Of a DNA stretch of 64,000 bases, positions 41,916 to 52,136 are shown one piece after another. The notes under the pieces are model-generated. The model was not told the DNA's origin, made no database searches, and worked only from the letters and a program-made list of their open reading frames with translations. Source of the DNA: Puccinellia tenuiflora (taxonomy: Eukaryota > Streptophyta > Magnoliopsida > Poales > Poaceae); contig QRDG01000944.1 of assembly GCA_012064385.1 (NCBI GenBank), forward strand, positions 178,226 to 242,225, read 5' to 3'. Numbering within the stretch: the stretch's first letter is position 1; each line of letters starts with the position of its first letter. The position numbers and the translations under genes are program-made.

Positions 41916-43310
41916 CTAGACAACAGAGTCAGGAAGCCTTGGCAGCAGAAGGAGAAGCGAGACCTCGGCAGAGGCTTCCTCGGCTGCGGACTCCGCGGCA
42001 GCGCCAGTGGCTGTCTCGGGCGGTGTGTCGGCCTCGATCTCCTCGTCGACGGGTTCGTCGTCCTCGTCTTCACCTCGTCGGCATCCGCAATCTCCTCTTG
42101 CCTGGGGAAACCCGCTCGCCAGGGACGAAGAATGCACTGGAGCATACTGGATAAGGGAATGTGCCAGTTCTTGGCGACGCCGGATGAGCTCCGGGTCGGT
42201 GGTCAATTTGGACCCATCACGCACGGTCTTCAGCATGTCGAGGTGATTCCCTCGTACCACGACAGCACGTACATCAGGGCCTCGTCCGCACCAAACTTGG
42301 GCGGCAGAGGACCGCCAGTCGTCCCATTCGGCCCTCGCAGGCCATCAAGCACTTGGACAGTTCATCAACCGACGCCGGGGCCTGGGACTCGGGCCAGAAA
42401 ACATTATAAGCCCGGATCGCAGAAGAAAGGAGATCCACGCCAATAGCCCTCAATGGCGACATGAGCGACTTCAAGGCCACCAGGTGGTCATCCATGTCCC
42501 ACTCGGCCGAGATCGGGCCATCTCGGATTCTCCTTTTCCGTGATCTACGAGTGTTGTTTATCCGCAGCTGCCTTGGAGTGGGGGAAGTTCTCTGAATTGA
42601 TAAGGGCTGATGCCAAGATAAGTTAATGGAGATAAAATAGTAAGCGTCGAGGAAGAACAGAAAAGGAAAGGGCTTACTGTCCAGTTGGCCGTTGATGGTG
42701 GCAAATTCCGCCAGCCAACGAGTGATCTTGGATTTCAGAGCCTCTAGCTCACGCTCGGCCACAGTTGTGCGAGACTCGAATTCCTCAAGGGACTCCTTGA
42801 GTTTCCAAGTCTCTTCGCCCCGGAGCGCTTCTCCTTGGTAGAAGCTTTCTCTAGCTCGGCAATGCGGCCCCGAGATTGCTCAAGCTCGGTCTTCAGCCGG
42901 GACACCTCGTCCTTCTCCTTCTTGAGCTCGGACTGGTGCGCAACCGCACGCGCAATCTCGCGGTCCTTCATCTCGGCTGTGCCAAGATGGTGGAGTCAGC
43001 ATACAAGATGGATGCCAGTACAGGAGAATAACAAGTTATGGATCGTGGCTTACTTTCAAGATCCGAGACGCGCTTCTGCAGTTCCTCAGCTTTGGCCTTT
43101 GACCCGGCTGTTTATGTCGGCAAAAGGAAAGAGGTTGGATATAGAGCTAAGGCTGCGGAACAAAATCGCTATGTCGGAAGGAGGAATGTTACCCATGACG
43201 TCCAGCCTAGCTCGTAGTAGCTTGTACTTGTCAGAGAGTGTCTTGTGCGCCAGCAGCAGCTTACGGTGCAGCTGGGTCTGTTTGGTCGTGCATGACTAAA
43301 AAGAGGAAGT
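41916..43310 (-). pseudogene. Opposite-strand spliced coiled-coil gene of element 3
   Basis: Read right to left: an exon at about 43296-43194 (acceptor tttttag; TTKQTQLHRKLLLAHKTLSD), one at about 43109-43053 (acceptor aaacag, donor gtaagc; KAKAEELQKRVSDLE), and one from about 42979 (acceptor gcacag; EMKDREIARAVAHQSELKKE) through the coiled coil to about 42680. A C-terminal exon from about 42570 (DDHLVALKSLMSPLRAIG; ALMYVLSWYEGI; LTTDPELIRRRQELAHSLI) ends in an acidic Ala/Glu tail. The LMYVLSWYEGI piece matches AVVKSWYPGL in the gene at 26407. The N-terminal domain is not found. There are small frame breaks. Exon borders are my reading of splice consensus. Confidence 0.55.
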
Positions 43311-43418
43311 GATTAATAATATGTGTAAAGATTCGCGTCGAGTAATCTCTACTCGGCTGAGTTTCAACTACTCGACCCGAATCTCGGGGACTGGGATAGG
43401 TGATATCTATGAAAATGA

Positions 43419-43419
43419 N
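43419..43419. other. Single ambiguous base N at a sequence junction
   Basis: The only N in the window. To its left is Tat-type DNA (ctcggggactggg); to its right is the middle of an LTR of the family at 52142-63091. The LTR's first 2 kb are missing. The N may mark a collapsed or joined assembly point. Confidence 0.9.
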
Positions 43420-43861
43420 TCCAATAGTGAAAGGTGAACCTAACCCTTGGGGTGAAGTTCATGGGAGAATAGGGTGAGGCCTTTTGTGCCATCTTGAGTA
43501 GGCCTTTTGTGGTGAGCTCACACCCCTCCAACGAGACGTACTCCCTTAACAAGAAGGAACTCGGGAATACATCCTCGTCTCCGCGTGCCTCGGTTATTTC
43601 TATACCCGAGCTCTTTACTTATGCAATTTATATTATGATAGCCTTCGTGCTTGAAGTTTATATCTTGCTATCACCTTGTTGATTGTCTTGCTTAGCATAA
43701 GTTGTTGGTGCACATAGGAGAGCCTAGTTTATTTAGGTTGTTGACTTGTTAATTTAAACACCTAGTTTTATTCCGTATTATCAAGCCTTAAACCGGAAAA
43801 GTTTTAATCGCCTATTCACCCCCCCCCCCCCTCCCTCTAGACGACATCGTTTGTTCTTTCA
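43420..43861 (+). repeat. Truncated LTR (3' end) of the gag-only copia family, plus orientation
   Basis: Matches, in the opposite orientation, the left part of the LTR at 52142-54652: gagctcacacccctccaac, tgcctcggttatttctatac, a C13 run in cctattcacc-ctccctctag, ending gttctttca. About 440 bp of the 2.5-kb LTR remain. There is no PBS after it (gtattgcatc follows), so it is a 5'-truncated solo LTR or an assembly remnant. Confidence 0.8.
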
Positions 43862-44840
43862 GTATTGCATCCCTGTTGCCCAGCAGACGTTCCGTGTTAG
43901 ATGGTTGGTAACACATGAAATATGGCTAAAGTGCATAAGCCAGAAAACTTAAGGGCGGACCGCAGATAATCTGCAACCCAAAGTTTTTGTTGAAAAAACT
44001 GTCGGCTTAGGCCTTACAATTATTTAGGTTGCATTAAAAGTACAACTTAATGTAGTTATTGTTTATTCTACAGGTGTTTTTGTTGCCGCATCATCAAGGA
44101 TGTCACCTGCAAAACGACTTATCTTCAGCTGCCTCATGGGTTTTAAACAGATTGGCATTGCCCTGTTACCCGGTGAGATGTATTCACCAAGCCTCACGCC
44201 ACCTTACTTCATAAGGGTCGACATGAGCCTCGGGGGCTACAATCCATCGAAACTTAAGTTTTGATGGATAGCTCGGGGGCTGCATCAAGCCGGCACTCGG
44301 GGCTACAGTCTGTCGAAACTTATAGTTTTGATAGATAGCTCGGGGGCTGCATCGATCTACAGCAAGCCGACACTCGGGGCTACAGCCATCGGATTTTCTG
44401 AGTCTCATGCCGCCTTACTTCATAAGTCGACATGAGCCTCGGGGGCTACATCCATCAGGACATGGAGTTTTTTCTTCAGCCAATATTTGGAATAAACTCG
44501 GTTCTGAAATATGCAATAGACAATAAAGCCGGGATCAGCGGGCACAGTTCAATTCTGAAAGCAGACCGGACGCGGCCTACTTTAGAAGCATGGAAATCGG
44601 ACGAGTTCCACTAGACATAAGCCGACACGATTAAATATCGATCAGCCTAGACGTCCTGGTCAAACGTCTTAATCGGCAATTCAGACAGTCACAGTTCGGC
44701 AGTACATGTCGGATAATTTTCGTCGGCAAAGCTTCAAGTTCTACATCGGTCTAACCAAGACAAAACAACAAAGACGAAACTACTTCAAGCCCGTCGAAGA
44801 AGCCGACCGCTGGAGAACTCAAAACTTTCCGGGGGCTAAT
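43862..44840 (+). mobile_element. Tat-type 3' non-coding region with repeat array
   Basis: No gene found. At 44200-44450 it carries about five copies of gcctcgggggctaca or actcggggctacag in roughly 105-bp units, with inverted repeats such as tccatcgaaactt/aagttttgatgga. It ends in a PPT-like ccgggggctaat before a probable LTR. The last 380 bp before that are featureless. Confidence 0.55.
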
Positions 44841-45388
44841 ATTGGGGATATACGAAATAGGGGTATCATCGACATGTACATATTGAAGTATATCAGGGTG
44901 GCCCACAGGTGGTAATGTCGGCTGACTTACCGGGCAACCCAGTATGCTGAAGTGTAAGGACAAGGCCCAGCCGGCTAAGGAGTAACCAAGACGAAGCCCC
45001 AGTAACCATCCGACTTGCTGTACACGACAAAGACAACGAAGCCGTGTTAGTCTAGATCTCTTATTACCTTAGTCAGTGCACTTTCCTTGTAAGCCCTAGT
45101 TCTGGCCACCTTTATAAGCCGGCCTACGGGACGCCTTAGGGCACGACGAGCTCCATGGTCTCATGGCCAAGCCTTTCAGGCTATACACACATCATTTTAA
45201 TCGGCTCATATTGCCTTATAGTGATTTATATCAGCACGTAGGATCACGCCACCATCGTGTGATCCGAAGCTGGGTAAACTGTGTGTAATCCCGTCACCGG
45301 AATCCCGCTACGTTCCTCCCCCACGTCTTCTCTCTACCGTCGATGTATTCCTAGCCGGATGGCACCCATGTCTCCGCTAGATTCGACA
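44841..45388 (+). repeat. Probable Tat 3' LTR inserted in a glycosyltransferase copy
   Basis: Begins tattggggatatacg directly after a PPT-like ggggggct tract, has a TATA box (ctttataagcc at about 45110), and ends near gattcgaca, where glycosyltransferase sequence starts. The start has TA instead of TG, so either the LTR is mutated or my border is off by some bases. Confidence 0.5.
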
Positions 45389-45606
45389 ATACCACAACAG
45401 TAGTGGTAGTACACGGCCAGCATGGTGGCTGGCTGGATCCAGTAGAGCGCGCGCGGCAGGCCGCGGGCGACGTCGGCGACCCACCACATGAGCATGGCGT
45501 AGACGACGCGCGCGCCGCAAGGTGGTCCAGCACCGCCGAGAAGGTCTCGCGGCCGACGCGGCCGAACGCCTCCACGTGACCAGCCACGTGACTGGCCGGC
45601 CGCGCG
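45389..45606 (-). pseudogene. UDP-glycosyltransferase fragment (inverted paralogue of the gene at 48390)
   Basis: On the minus strand the sequence matches codons for VEAFGRVGRETFSAVL to TMLAVYYHY of the intact gene, about residues 91-163, with clear nucleotide identity. It is cut off by the LTR at 45388. A piece that should lie inside it (coding for ARGRPVT) is missing from its place and sits instead just upstream (45583-45606). Frames are broken. No start codon, no PSPG box, no function. It lies 2.8 kb from the intact gene in head-to-head orientation. Confidence 0.85.
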
Positions 45607-47386
45607 CCACGACGAGAGATAAATAAAGAGTAGAGTTTGGATTTCGACGATTCCATAGGTGAGTCCTGTATATAAGTGTCACTCGTCATACACCACGGCA
45701 CAGAGGTACCTCTCGTTACTCTCTTCACTTAAGCTACAAACGTCACTAGAAGACGTCTTCATCAGTGGCACACGACCGTGTCGCTAAGCTGCACCGTCAC
45801 CATGCATGACCTAGTTGTCCTAATTGCCTTTTTATAAAGGGTTTTATTACTTAAAAGGTTAAGCATTACATTCGACCTCTGCATAACAAAGATGCACACA
45901 GCCGACAGTTTCAAATAAAAAACATAAGAACATAGACCTCGTCTCAAATAAAAAACATAAGGTTGTCCCAATTGCTTATATGTAAGAGGTAGTACTAAAC
46001 ATTTTTCCTTTATAGTAACATATTTTCAGTACAATGCAGAATCATTGGTTGCCCGAAAAGATAGAGCGAGGAGTATGTAGGAAACTGAAACACGGCTGAG
46101 CTGAGAAATCGTTGTCATGCAGCGAGACAAAAAAAAAACATATCCATCTGCCATCTTTTAACGCCTTTGTTTCAACAAAAAACGCCTTCGTTAAAAGAAT
46201 GACACGAGGGTGGTCGCTTTAATCAGGGAGATGCACGTGTTAGAAGAATAGAAGTACAATCAAATGGATTTTTCCGTGTCAAATATGTAATTATATCTTG
46301 GGCCTCGTGCATGTTGTGCCTTGTGGTTGCGGCGACATCTCAAGAGCAGGTGGGCAGGTGAAGTACCCAACCATTGCTCAAAAACAAAAACAAAAACAAG
46401 ACATAGTACCCAACCAGAAAAGGCATCGCCATCGGAATCGACTTAGTCGTCCCAACAAAGTCTTCTGAGTTATAAAAAGGGACGGTGCATTTTCTGAGTT
46501 TTAAAAAGGGATGGTGCATTCAATGTTTGCTTGAAACAAAATATTCTACACAAGAGTACTTCGAATATTTTACAACACGACGAAGAGGCTTGGAATCGAA
46601 TCTAAGATCTAAAACAGTCGGCAATTCAACACTGCTCGATAAGGGTTTCCAACACCGTTTCCATATAGTTTTTCTTAGGAAAAAGTCTATTTTCAACCTT
46701 GAACTTGTAGATGTTCGGCGAAATGAACCCTCAACTCGAAATCCCTGTCGTTTGTACACTGAACTATTGAATCCCGGTATAAATCGAACCCTAAACCTGT
46801 TTGGTGCACCGGAAAAAGCAAAATCCTAACCGGGATTACAGTCTACTCTCACTGCCAAGTGGGACCCACATGTCATATTCTTCTTGCCCAAATTTTTTCG
46901 CCAATTTCTTCCTCCGGTGAGTATGGATTTGGCAGTGATGAGGGTCGCGACGTTGTCGTTGAGTCGTTCGATGTGATGGCTTTGCCGTCATTTCTTAAAG
47001 GAAAAACGGCGCCTTCTCCATTTCCTCGCCGCCTACGGTGGGATATGCGACAGCTAGGACTCACCATGCTTTCGTTGATGTTTTGTACAGAGTACTCCTT
47101 CTGTTTTCAATATGAACGAACATACAATTATTGGTTGAACAAAACGATAGTGATGCTTGTGGTGGGTAAGGAACTGAAACATGACCGAGAAATAATTGTC
47201 AAATAAAAGAAAAACATATCCATCAGTCACCAATCTTATTTCGCTCTCACATCGCGGGTAAAAAACAGGAGGGTTGTCATTCAGGCGGTAAAATGCACGT
47301 TTTGGAAGTATGATCCCGCTAGTACTTCATTTTCCATACCAATTTTCTTACCAACTACTCTACTCCCTCCGTTCTTGAATACGGAG
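45607..47386. other. Intergenic DNA with duplicated blocks and a dispersed repeat
   Basis: No gene is supported. A block at about 46020-46400 (gaaactgaaacacg, catatccatc, atgcacgt-ttRgaag, gcaggtRaagtac) recurs in the same order at about 47105-47800, so DNA upstream of the glycosyltransferase was duplicated. At 46470-46510 agttWtaaaaagggaYggtgcat is repeated twice. The stretch 46660-46800 (tattttcaaccttgaacttgtag, then gaaccctcaactcgaaatccctgtcg) looks like a dispersed grass repeat I cannot name. At 47362-47386 lies a short ctccctccgttc-cggagta palindrome, the remains of another MITE end. Confidence 0.45.
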
Positions 47387-47388
47387 TA

Positions 47389-47732
47389 CTCCCTCCGTCC
47401 CTTTTTATTCTACATCTTGGCAAAAATCAGACATATTACCAAAGCATTTATTAGTACTACTTTGTGGAGTAGCAGCGCAGGAAATGATCGGCTGCCCATA
47501 ACCCAAAGAGACCTATTTAATGCAATCCAGCAATTTGCATGCAAATTGGAAGACCACCAGCAATCCAGCGCAGGAAATTTGCATGCGGGAGCGGTTCGGC
47601 CGCGTCCGGTGCTTAAATGCCAGCGTTTAATTACCCAGCGCTTAAATGCTAGCGCTGCAGGAGTTGTAGAATGTAGAGTATTTCGGTACAAATACTGGAT
47701 CCAGGATGTAGACTAAAAAGGGACGGAGGGAG
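47389..47732 (+). mobile_element. MITE copy 1 (344 bp, mariner/Stowaway-type ends)
   Basis: Terminal inverted repeats of about 32 bp with two mismatches (CTCCCTCCGTCCCTTTTTA at both ends in inverse), flanked by TA on both sides. The interior has no real gene; the long frame inside is shared with copy 2 by identity only. It differs from copy 2 at only two positions that I can see. Confidence 0.88.
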
Positions 47733-47908
47733 TACATTATAAGATATTAAAAAGCAGAGGGATACTTATCCGGAGCAGGTAAAGTACACTACCCAACAGC
47801 AACTGAGTCTCTCTCTCTCAAAAAAAAAAAAAAGGCAAAGAGTCAACCGTTGCTACCGCAAGGCATGACCTCAATGCCGCGACACCGTGCATCACGCCTA
47901 CAGCACTA

Positions 47909-48252
47909 CTCCCTCCGTCCCTTTTTAGTCTACATCCTGGATCCAGTATTTGTACCGAAATACTCTACATTCTACAACTCCTGCAGCGCTAGCATTTAAG
48001 CGCTGGGTAATTAAACGCTGGCATTTAAGCACCGGACGCGGCCGAACCGCTCCCGCATGCAAATTTCCTGCGCTGGATTGCTGGTGGTCTTCCAATTTGC
48101 ATGCAAATTGCTGGATTGCATTAAATAGGTCTCTTTGGGTTATGGGCAGCCGATCATTTCCTGCGCTGCTACTCCACAAAGTAGTACTAATAAATGCTTT
48201 GCTAATATGTCTGATTTTTGCCAAGATGTAGAATAAAAAGGGTCGGAGGGAG
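47909..48252 (-). mobile_element. MITE copy 2 (344 bp), inverted relative to copy 1
   Basis: Exactly the same length as copy 1, flanked by TA, and the reverse complement of it except for two substitutions (near 48210 and 48244). It lies 176 bp from copy 1 and ends 137 bp before the glycosyltransferase ATG, so it is within the promoter region. A transcript through both copies would fold into a stem of about 344 bp. Confidence 0.9.
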
Positions 48253-48389
48253 TATACGGCAACAGTAGACGGCCACCTCGCCTCGCGCCAAACCAAACTA
48301 AAGCCGGACTCTACATATTTTCAACTTCAGGTCGATCGAAGACGAGCTAGAAAAACTCGAGCCATCCAGCTAGCCAGCGTCCATCCTCC

Positions 48390-49820
48390 ATGGCACCGCA
48401 GCACTTCCTCGTCGTCGCGTTCCCGGGCCAGGGCCACATCAACCCGGCGCGCGCCCTGGCGGAGCGCCTCGCGCGGGCCACGCCGGGCGCTCGCGTCACC
48501 CTGTCCGCCGCCGTGTCAGCGCACAGGCTCATGTTCCCCTCGCTCGCGTCCCCCGACGAGGAGGTCCACGACCAAGGCGCCGTCTCCTACGTCCCCTACT
48601 CCGACGGCTACGACCACGGCTTCCGCCTCTTCGCCGGCGACGGCGACGACGCGCGGAGGTACGTGGAGGCGTTCGGCCGCGTCGGCCGCGAGACCTTCTC
48701 GGCCGTGCTGGACCGCCTGGCGGCGCGCGGCCGGCCCGTCACGTGCGTCGTGTACGCCATGCTCATGTGGTGGGCCGCCGACGTCGCCCGGGAGCGCGGC
48801 CTACCGCGCGCGCTCTACTGGACCCAGCCGGCCACCATGCTGGCCGTCTACTACCACTACTTCCACGGGTACGAGGTGACCGTGACGGAGCACGCCGCCG
48901 AAACGGGGTTCACGGTGGCCATGCCGGGCCTCCCGCCGATGGCGATCCGCGACCTCCCGAGCTTCTTCACCAACGTCACGGACGGAAGGATCGTCGCGGC
49001 GTTCGGCGACATCCGAAGGACGTTTCAGCAGCTCGACCTGGACATGGGAGGTACTAGGAAACCCATGGTGCTCGTGAACACTGTCGAGGCGCTGGAGGCC
49101 AGCGCCCTCGCATCCGTGCCTCAACTGGACGTGCTCCCCGTCGGGCCGGCCGTCATATCGCTCTTCGCCGACGCCAAGAGAAGTGGCACCAACGGCGCCG
49201 TGGTGGGGGATCTCTTCGAACACGACGAAAAGGGCTACATGGAGTGGCTCGACACGAAGCCGGCCCGGTCGGTCGTGTACGTGTCGTTCGGGAGCATGGC
49301 GGCGGTGAACAAGTCGCAGAAGGAGGAGATGAAGCGAGGCCTGGCCACCAGCGGCCGGCCGTACCTGTTGGTCGTGCGCAAGAACAACAGAGACGACGAC
49401 GACGACAGCGCGGAACACGAGCGGGGCATGGTGGTCGGGTGGTGTGACCAGGTGCGGGTGCTGTCGCACCCCGCCGTCGGGTGCTTCGTGACGCACTGCG
49501 GCTGGAACTCGACGCTGGAGAGCGTGGCGTGCGGTGCGTCGGTGGTCGCCGTGCCGCAGTGGTCTGACCAGGACACCAACGCCCGCCTTGTCGTCCAGTG
49601 GGGCATCGGCGTGCGAGCCACGACCGATGCTGATAGATTTCTGGGCGCGGAGGAGCTCGCGAGGTGCGTGGAGATTGTCATGGGGGACTCCGACGAGAGC
49701 GCCGCCATAAGGAGGAGCTCGGCGGCATGGAAGACGAAGGTGCAGGAGGCTATCATGGACGGCGGATCCTCGGAGCTTAATCTGAAGACCTTCCTGGACC
49801 AATTTACAAATCATGCTTAA
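48390..49820 (+). CDS. UDP-glycosyltransferase, group L / UGT75-like, intronless
   Basis: Transfers a sugar from a UDP-sugar to a small hydrophobic acceptor such as a phenolic or hormone, in the cytosol. 476 aa, the usual length for plant family-1 UGTs. The start fits: good context (tcctccATGGCA) and the N-terminal motif FPGQGHIN with catalytic His 16. The donor-binding PSPG box occupies residues 351-394, from WCDQVRVLSHP through HCGWNSTLES to PQWSDQ, with its final Gln (typical for UDP-glucose). The VVYVSFGSMA block precedes it. Where many UGTs have the partner Asp, this protein reads CVVYAML. The DDDDD stretch before the PSPG box is a variable loop. UGT75 membership is inferred from MLMWWAADVARERGLPRALYWTQPATML. 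The gene is very GC-rich. A long antisense frame is a composition artefact. A possible polyadenylation signal (aataag) is at about 49854. The substrate cannot be told from sequence. Confidence 0.92.
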   Translation: MAPQHFLVVAFPGQGHINPARALAERLARATPGARVTLSAAVSAHRLMFPSLASPDEEVHDQGAVSYVPYSDGYDHGFRLFAGDGDDARRYVEAFGRVGRETFSAVLDRLAARGRPVTCVVYAMLMWWAADVARERGLPRALYWTQPATMLAVYYHYFHGYEVTVTEHAAETGFTVAMPGLPPMAIRDLPSFFTNVTDGRIVAAFGDIRRTFQQLDLDMGGTRKPMVLVNTVEALEASALASVPQLDVLPVGPAVISLFADAKRSGTNGAVVGDLFEHDEKGYMEWLDTKPARSVVYVSFGSMAAVNKSQKEEMKRGLATSGRPYLLVVRKNNRDDDDDSAEHERGMVVGWCDQVRVLSHPAVGCFVTHCGWNSTLESVACGASVVAVPQWSDQDTNARLVVQWGIGVRATTDADRFLGAEELARCVEIVMGDSDESAAIRRSSAAWKTKVQEAIMDGGSSELNLKTFLDQFTNHA

Positions 49821-50125
49821 TTAGAAGCCTTTATACAGGAGTTTTAGTATAAGAATAAGATTGAAGCATGTCGAGCCACATTGAGTGCTGACGAGGAGTA
49901 CATTGAACTGCTGTCATTTTCCCGACAACATTGAGTGCCGACGAGTTACGATGCTTCAGACATAATTGTGCATGTTTTGATAACAAATGTTCATGCTTCC
50001 TACCAAATACGAAAGATGTGTGAAGTTATTTACCCTCGTTAGCTAATGTCCAACATTAAGGTTTGGTTTAGAAAACGGAAACACACACCAACAACAGTTC
50101 CATAGTAAGGATAGAGCAAACAATT
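49821..50125 (+). other. 3' flank of the glycosyltransferase
   Basis: AT-rich DNA with no gene. A short duplication (ttgagtgctgacgag and ttgagtgccgacgag, at about 49882 and 49930) is visible. Confidence 0.5.
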
Positions 50126-50394
50126 AAAGTACTTCTCTCAAATGTACCATTCATGAATCTTCCTCAACACCAGTTTCATACGAAATATCTAAAGTACTTC
50201 TCTCAAATGTACCTTTCATGAATCTTGCTCAACACCAGTTTCATACTAAATATCTAAAGTACTTCTCTCAAATTTACCATTCATTAATCTTGCTCAACAC
50301 CAGTTACGTACGAAATATCTGAACTACTTCTCTCAAATTTACACTATTCATGAATCTTACTCAACAGTCAACAGCAATTTCACACTAGTTATCT
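50126..50394. repeat. 65-bp minisatellite, about four copies
   Basis: Units starting aaagtacttctctcaaat at about 50126, 50191, 50256 and 50321 have an exact 65-bp period. Each runs through ccattcatgaatcttgctcaac and accagtttcatacgaaata. The last copy is followed by a degenerate fifth. It lies about 300 bp downstream of the glycosyltransferase stop. Confidence 0.88.
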
Positions 50395-52136
50395 AAAGTC
50401 ATGCTTCAAACCAATGTTCTAATCAACAATCATTCAAATTAATAGCTTATTTCAACCCAATATATATTACAAGTTTTGGAGTACTTGGTAATTTTAACAA
50501 CCATCCATCCACTCTAATCGAACGGTGTTAAAATAAAAGCTACCTAAAACTACTAGATTAAAACTACCTGAAACTACCTGAAAGTACCAATATTATTTTA
50601 TTTTTAATCTAAAATAAAAGGGTATTTAGGTAAATTGGTGTCAACGATCGCACCGTCAGATTTATTTCTCATCTAACTCTCTCCCTCTCCCTCGCCCTAC
50701 AAATCGACCCGAGGCACGGGAGGTGGAGGTTGCCGGCCACGGTGGTCAGAAGATTGCCATCGGGATTAGAGTTGGAGATTGGATGGCCGGAGCGGTCGTC
50801 TCGACGAGAACCAGGTTGCGTTGCGGGAGCTGAAGCGAGCTGCGGGTGCCAAGAACAGCAGTTATGAACGGGTGTGACCGGCGGACGGTGGCGGCATGGT
50901 GGGAGCAGTGTCGGCCGCGGCCTGGGGAGAGCTGCCCCTCGTCCGGTGGCGGCGCGGCGACATGGCCCACGTCCGAAGCAGCAGAGTGATCTCCCGCTCC
51001 TTGGCAGGTGCACGGGGACCTCCTCCTCGTCGGCATCTGGGAAACAAACTCGCATATTCGGAAGATGCGCGCGAGCTCGTGGTTGTCATTGGCGGCGCCA
51101 CGGCGAGCTCTCCCACTTTGAAAGCAGCGCGTTGACACCCCCCTCTCCGGTGGACACAGACCCAGTGACCTCAACGGAGCACAAGCATCGGAGGACATCA
51201 GGGCTTTCGTCCAGGGCAAGGAATACAATTTAGCTGTACCTCTAGGGATGATCTTGGTACCAGGGTCCGGGGCAGAGCTGCTCGGAATGCTTCCAGCTTC
51301 AGGAACTACTCAGAGCATTCATTCTCACACAAAAAATCACCACAATGTTTCTATTCTATCAGGATTCGGGATAAGTGTATTGTATCTACACTGTTTAGAG
51401 ACGTGCTCTTGTGTTTGTTCAGTTATGAAGAACATGTAGTAACAGCCAACAGGTAGGGTGCTAAACTGAAATGGTTTCTTCCATTAATGTGCTTTAGAGC
51501 GAACTATGCATCTCTACAGAATTTTTAATGCATATAGTGCTTGGTCTAGAATGTGTCTATTCAAATGGTGCTTCGGTAAATTGGTAGTTCTAGTATACTG
51601 CTACTTGGTTTCTATTGGACAGTTCTGCTATCACATAAAGATTGGTCGTCTAACAATTTCTCAATGTCAGACAAGCTGTTAAATTGGTGTTCTTGCTGAA
51701 GCAATATATGTATAGGATTGAATGGTACATCTTCTGAAGCAACAAAGAGGATTCAGATCATGTGCACATCAGTTTTGACGTGGGTGTTTATTTACAAAGT
51801 TCTTACGGTGTCACTAGTCAACAAGCCTATGGTGCCCTTGCTGGTGTTTCAATCTGATGGGGAAGCCAAGAGGGCTCGGAGATTCTAGGAGGTCGATTTC
51901 GAGGCACCGTATGATAGTATGACACAACCAAATTACTGGCGACTTGTACAATGTGTTATTTGCGACCCCTCTTCACTCTTCAGCAACAAAGAGGAAACAT
52001 GAGGCCGTAGAACAATTGGCAAATGCTCGAGCTAATAGTTTTGCTATGCTAAACAATGTGGCATATTGTGTGATTGTAGCTTTGTTATGCTAAACAATGT
52101 GGACAGTGTATGTTGTCTGCTTTCTTACGAAGCAAC
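50395..52136. other. Intergenic DNA with a GC-rich island, no supported gene
   Basis: 50500-50640 is AT-rich with repeated actacctgaaa. 50690-51150 is a GC-rich island with long open frames on both strands but no domain I recognise; it resembles a 5' exon or promoter of a lost gene, or a captured gene fragment. 51240-52136 shows no coding signal I trust. The right continuation of this DNA is at 63097, beyond the inserted copia. Confidence 0.35.

Larger units (their letters stand above)
35235..43416 (+). mobile_element. Tat-type Ty3-gypsy element 3, near-complete internal region without a 5' LTR
   Basis: Contains gag, protease, RT, RNase H and integrase in gypsy order on the plus strand, then a duplicated non-coding region and an antisense coiled-coil gene. 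It begins abruptly at the LTR of the neighbouring element, with no PBS or LTR of its own. It ends near the N at 43419. The Tat remnant and LTR at 43862-45388 may be its continuation past an inserted LTR, but its repeat cores differ (ctcggggac against ctcgggggctac), so I keep them apart. Confidence 0.75.

Noticed and set aside
47410..47716. Matching 93-123-codon frames in both MITE copies
   Set aside because: The identity comes from MITE identity; no domain, and the frames include the terminal repeats.
48801..49814. 337-codon open frame antisense to the glycosyltransferase
   Set aside because: It mirrors a very GC-rich gene; low-complexity His/Arg composition and no domain. An artefact of codon bias.
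50746..51228. 160-codon minus frame in the GC island right of the UGT
   Set aside because: Overlapping frames exist on the other strand, composition is low-complexity, and no domain or splice support is seen.
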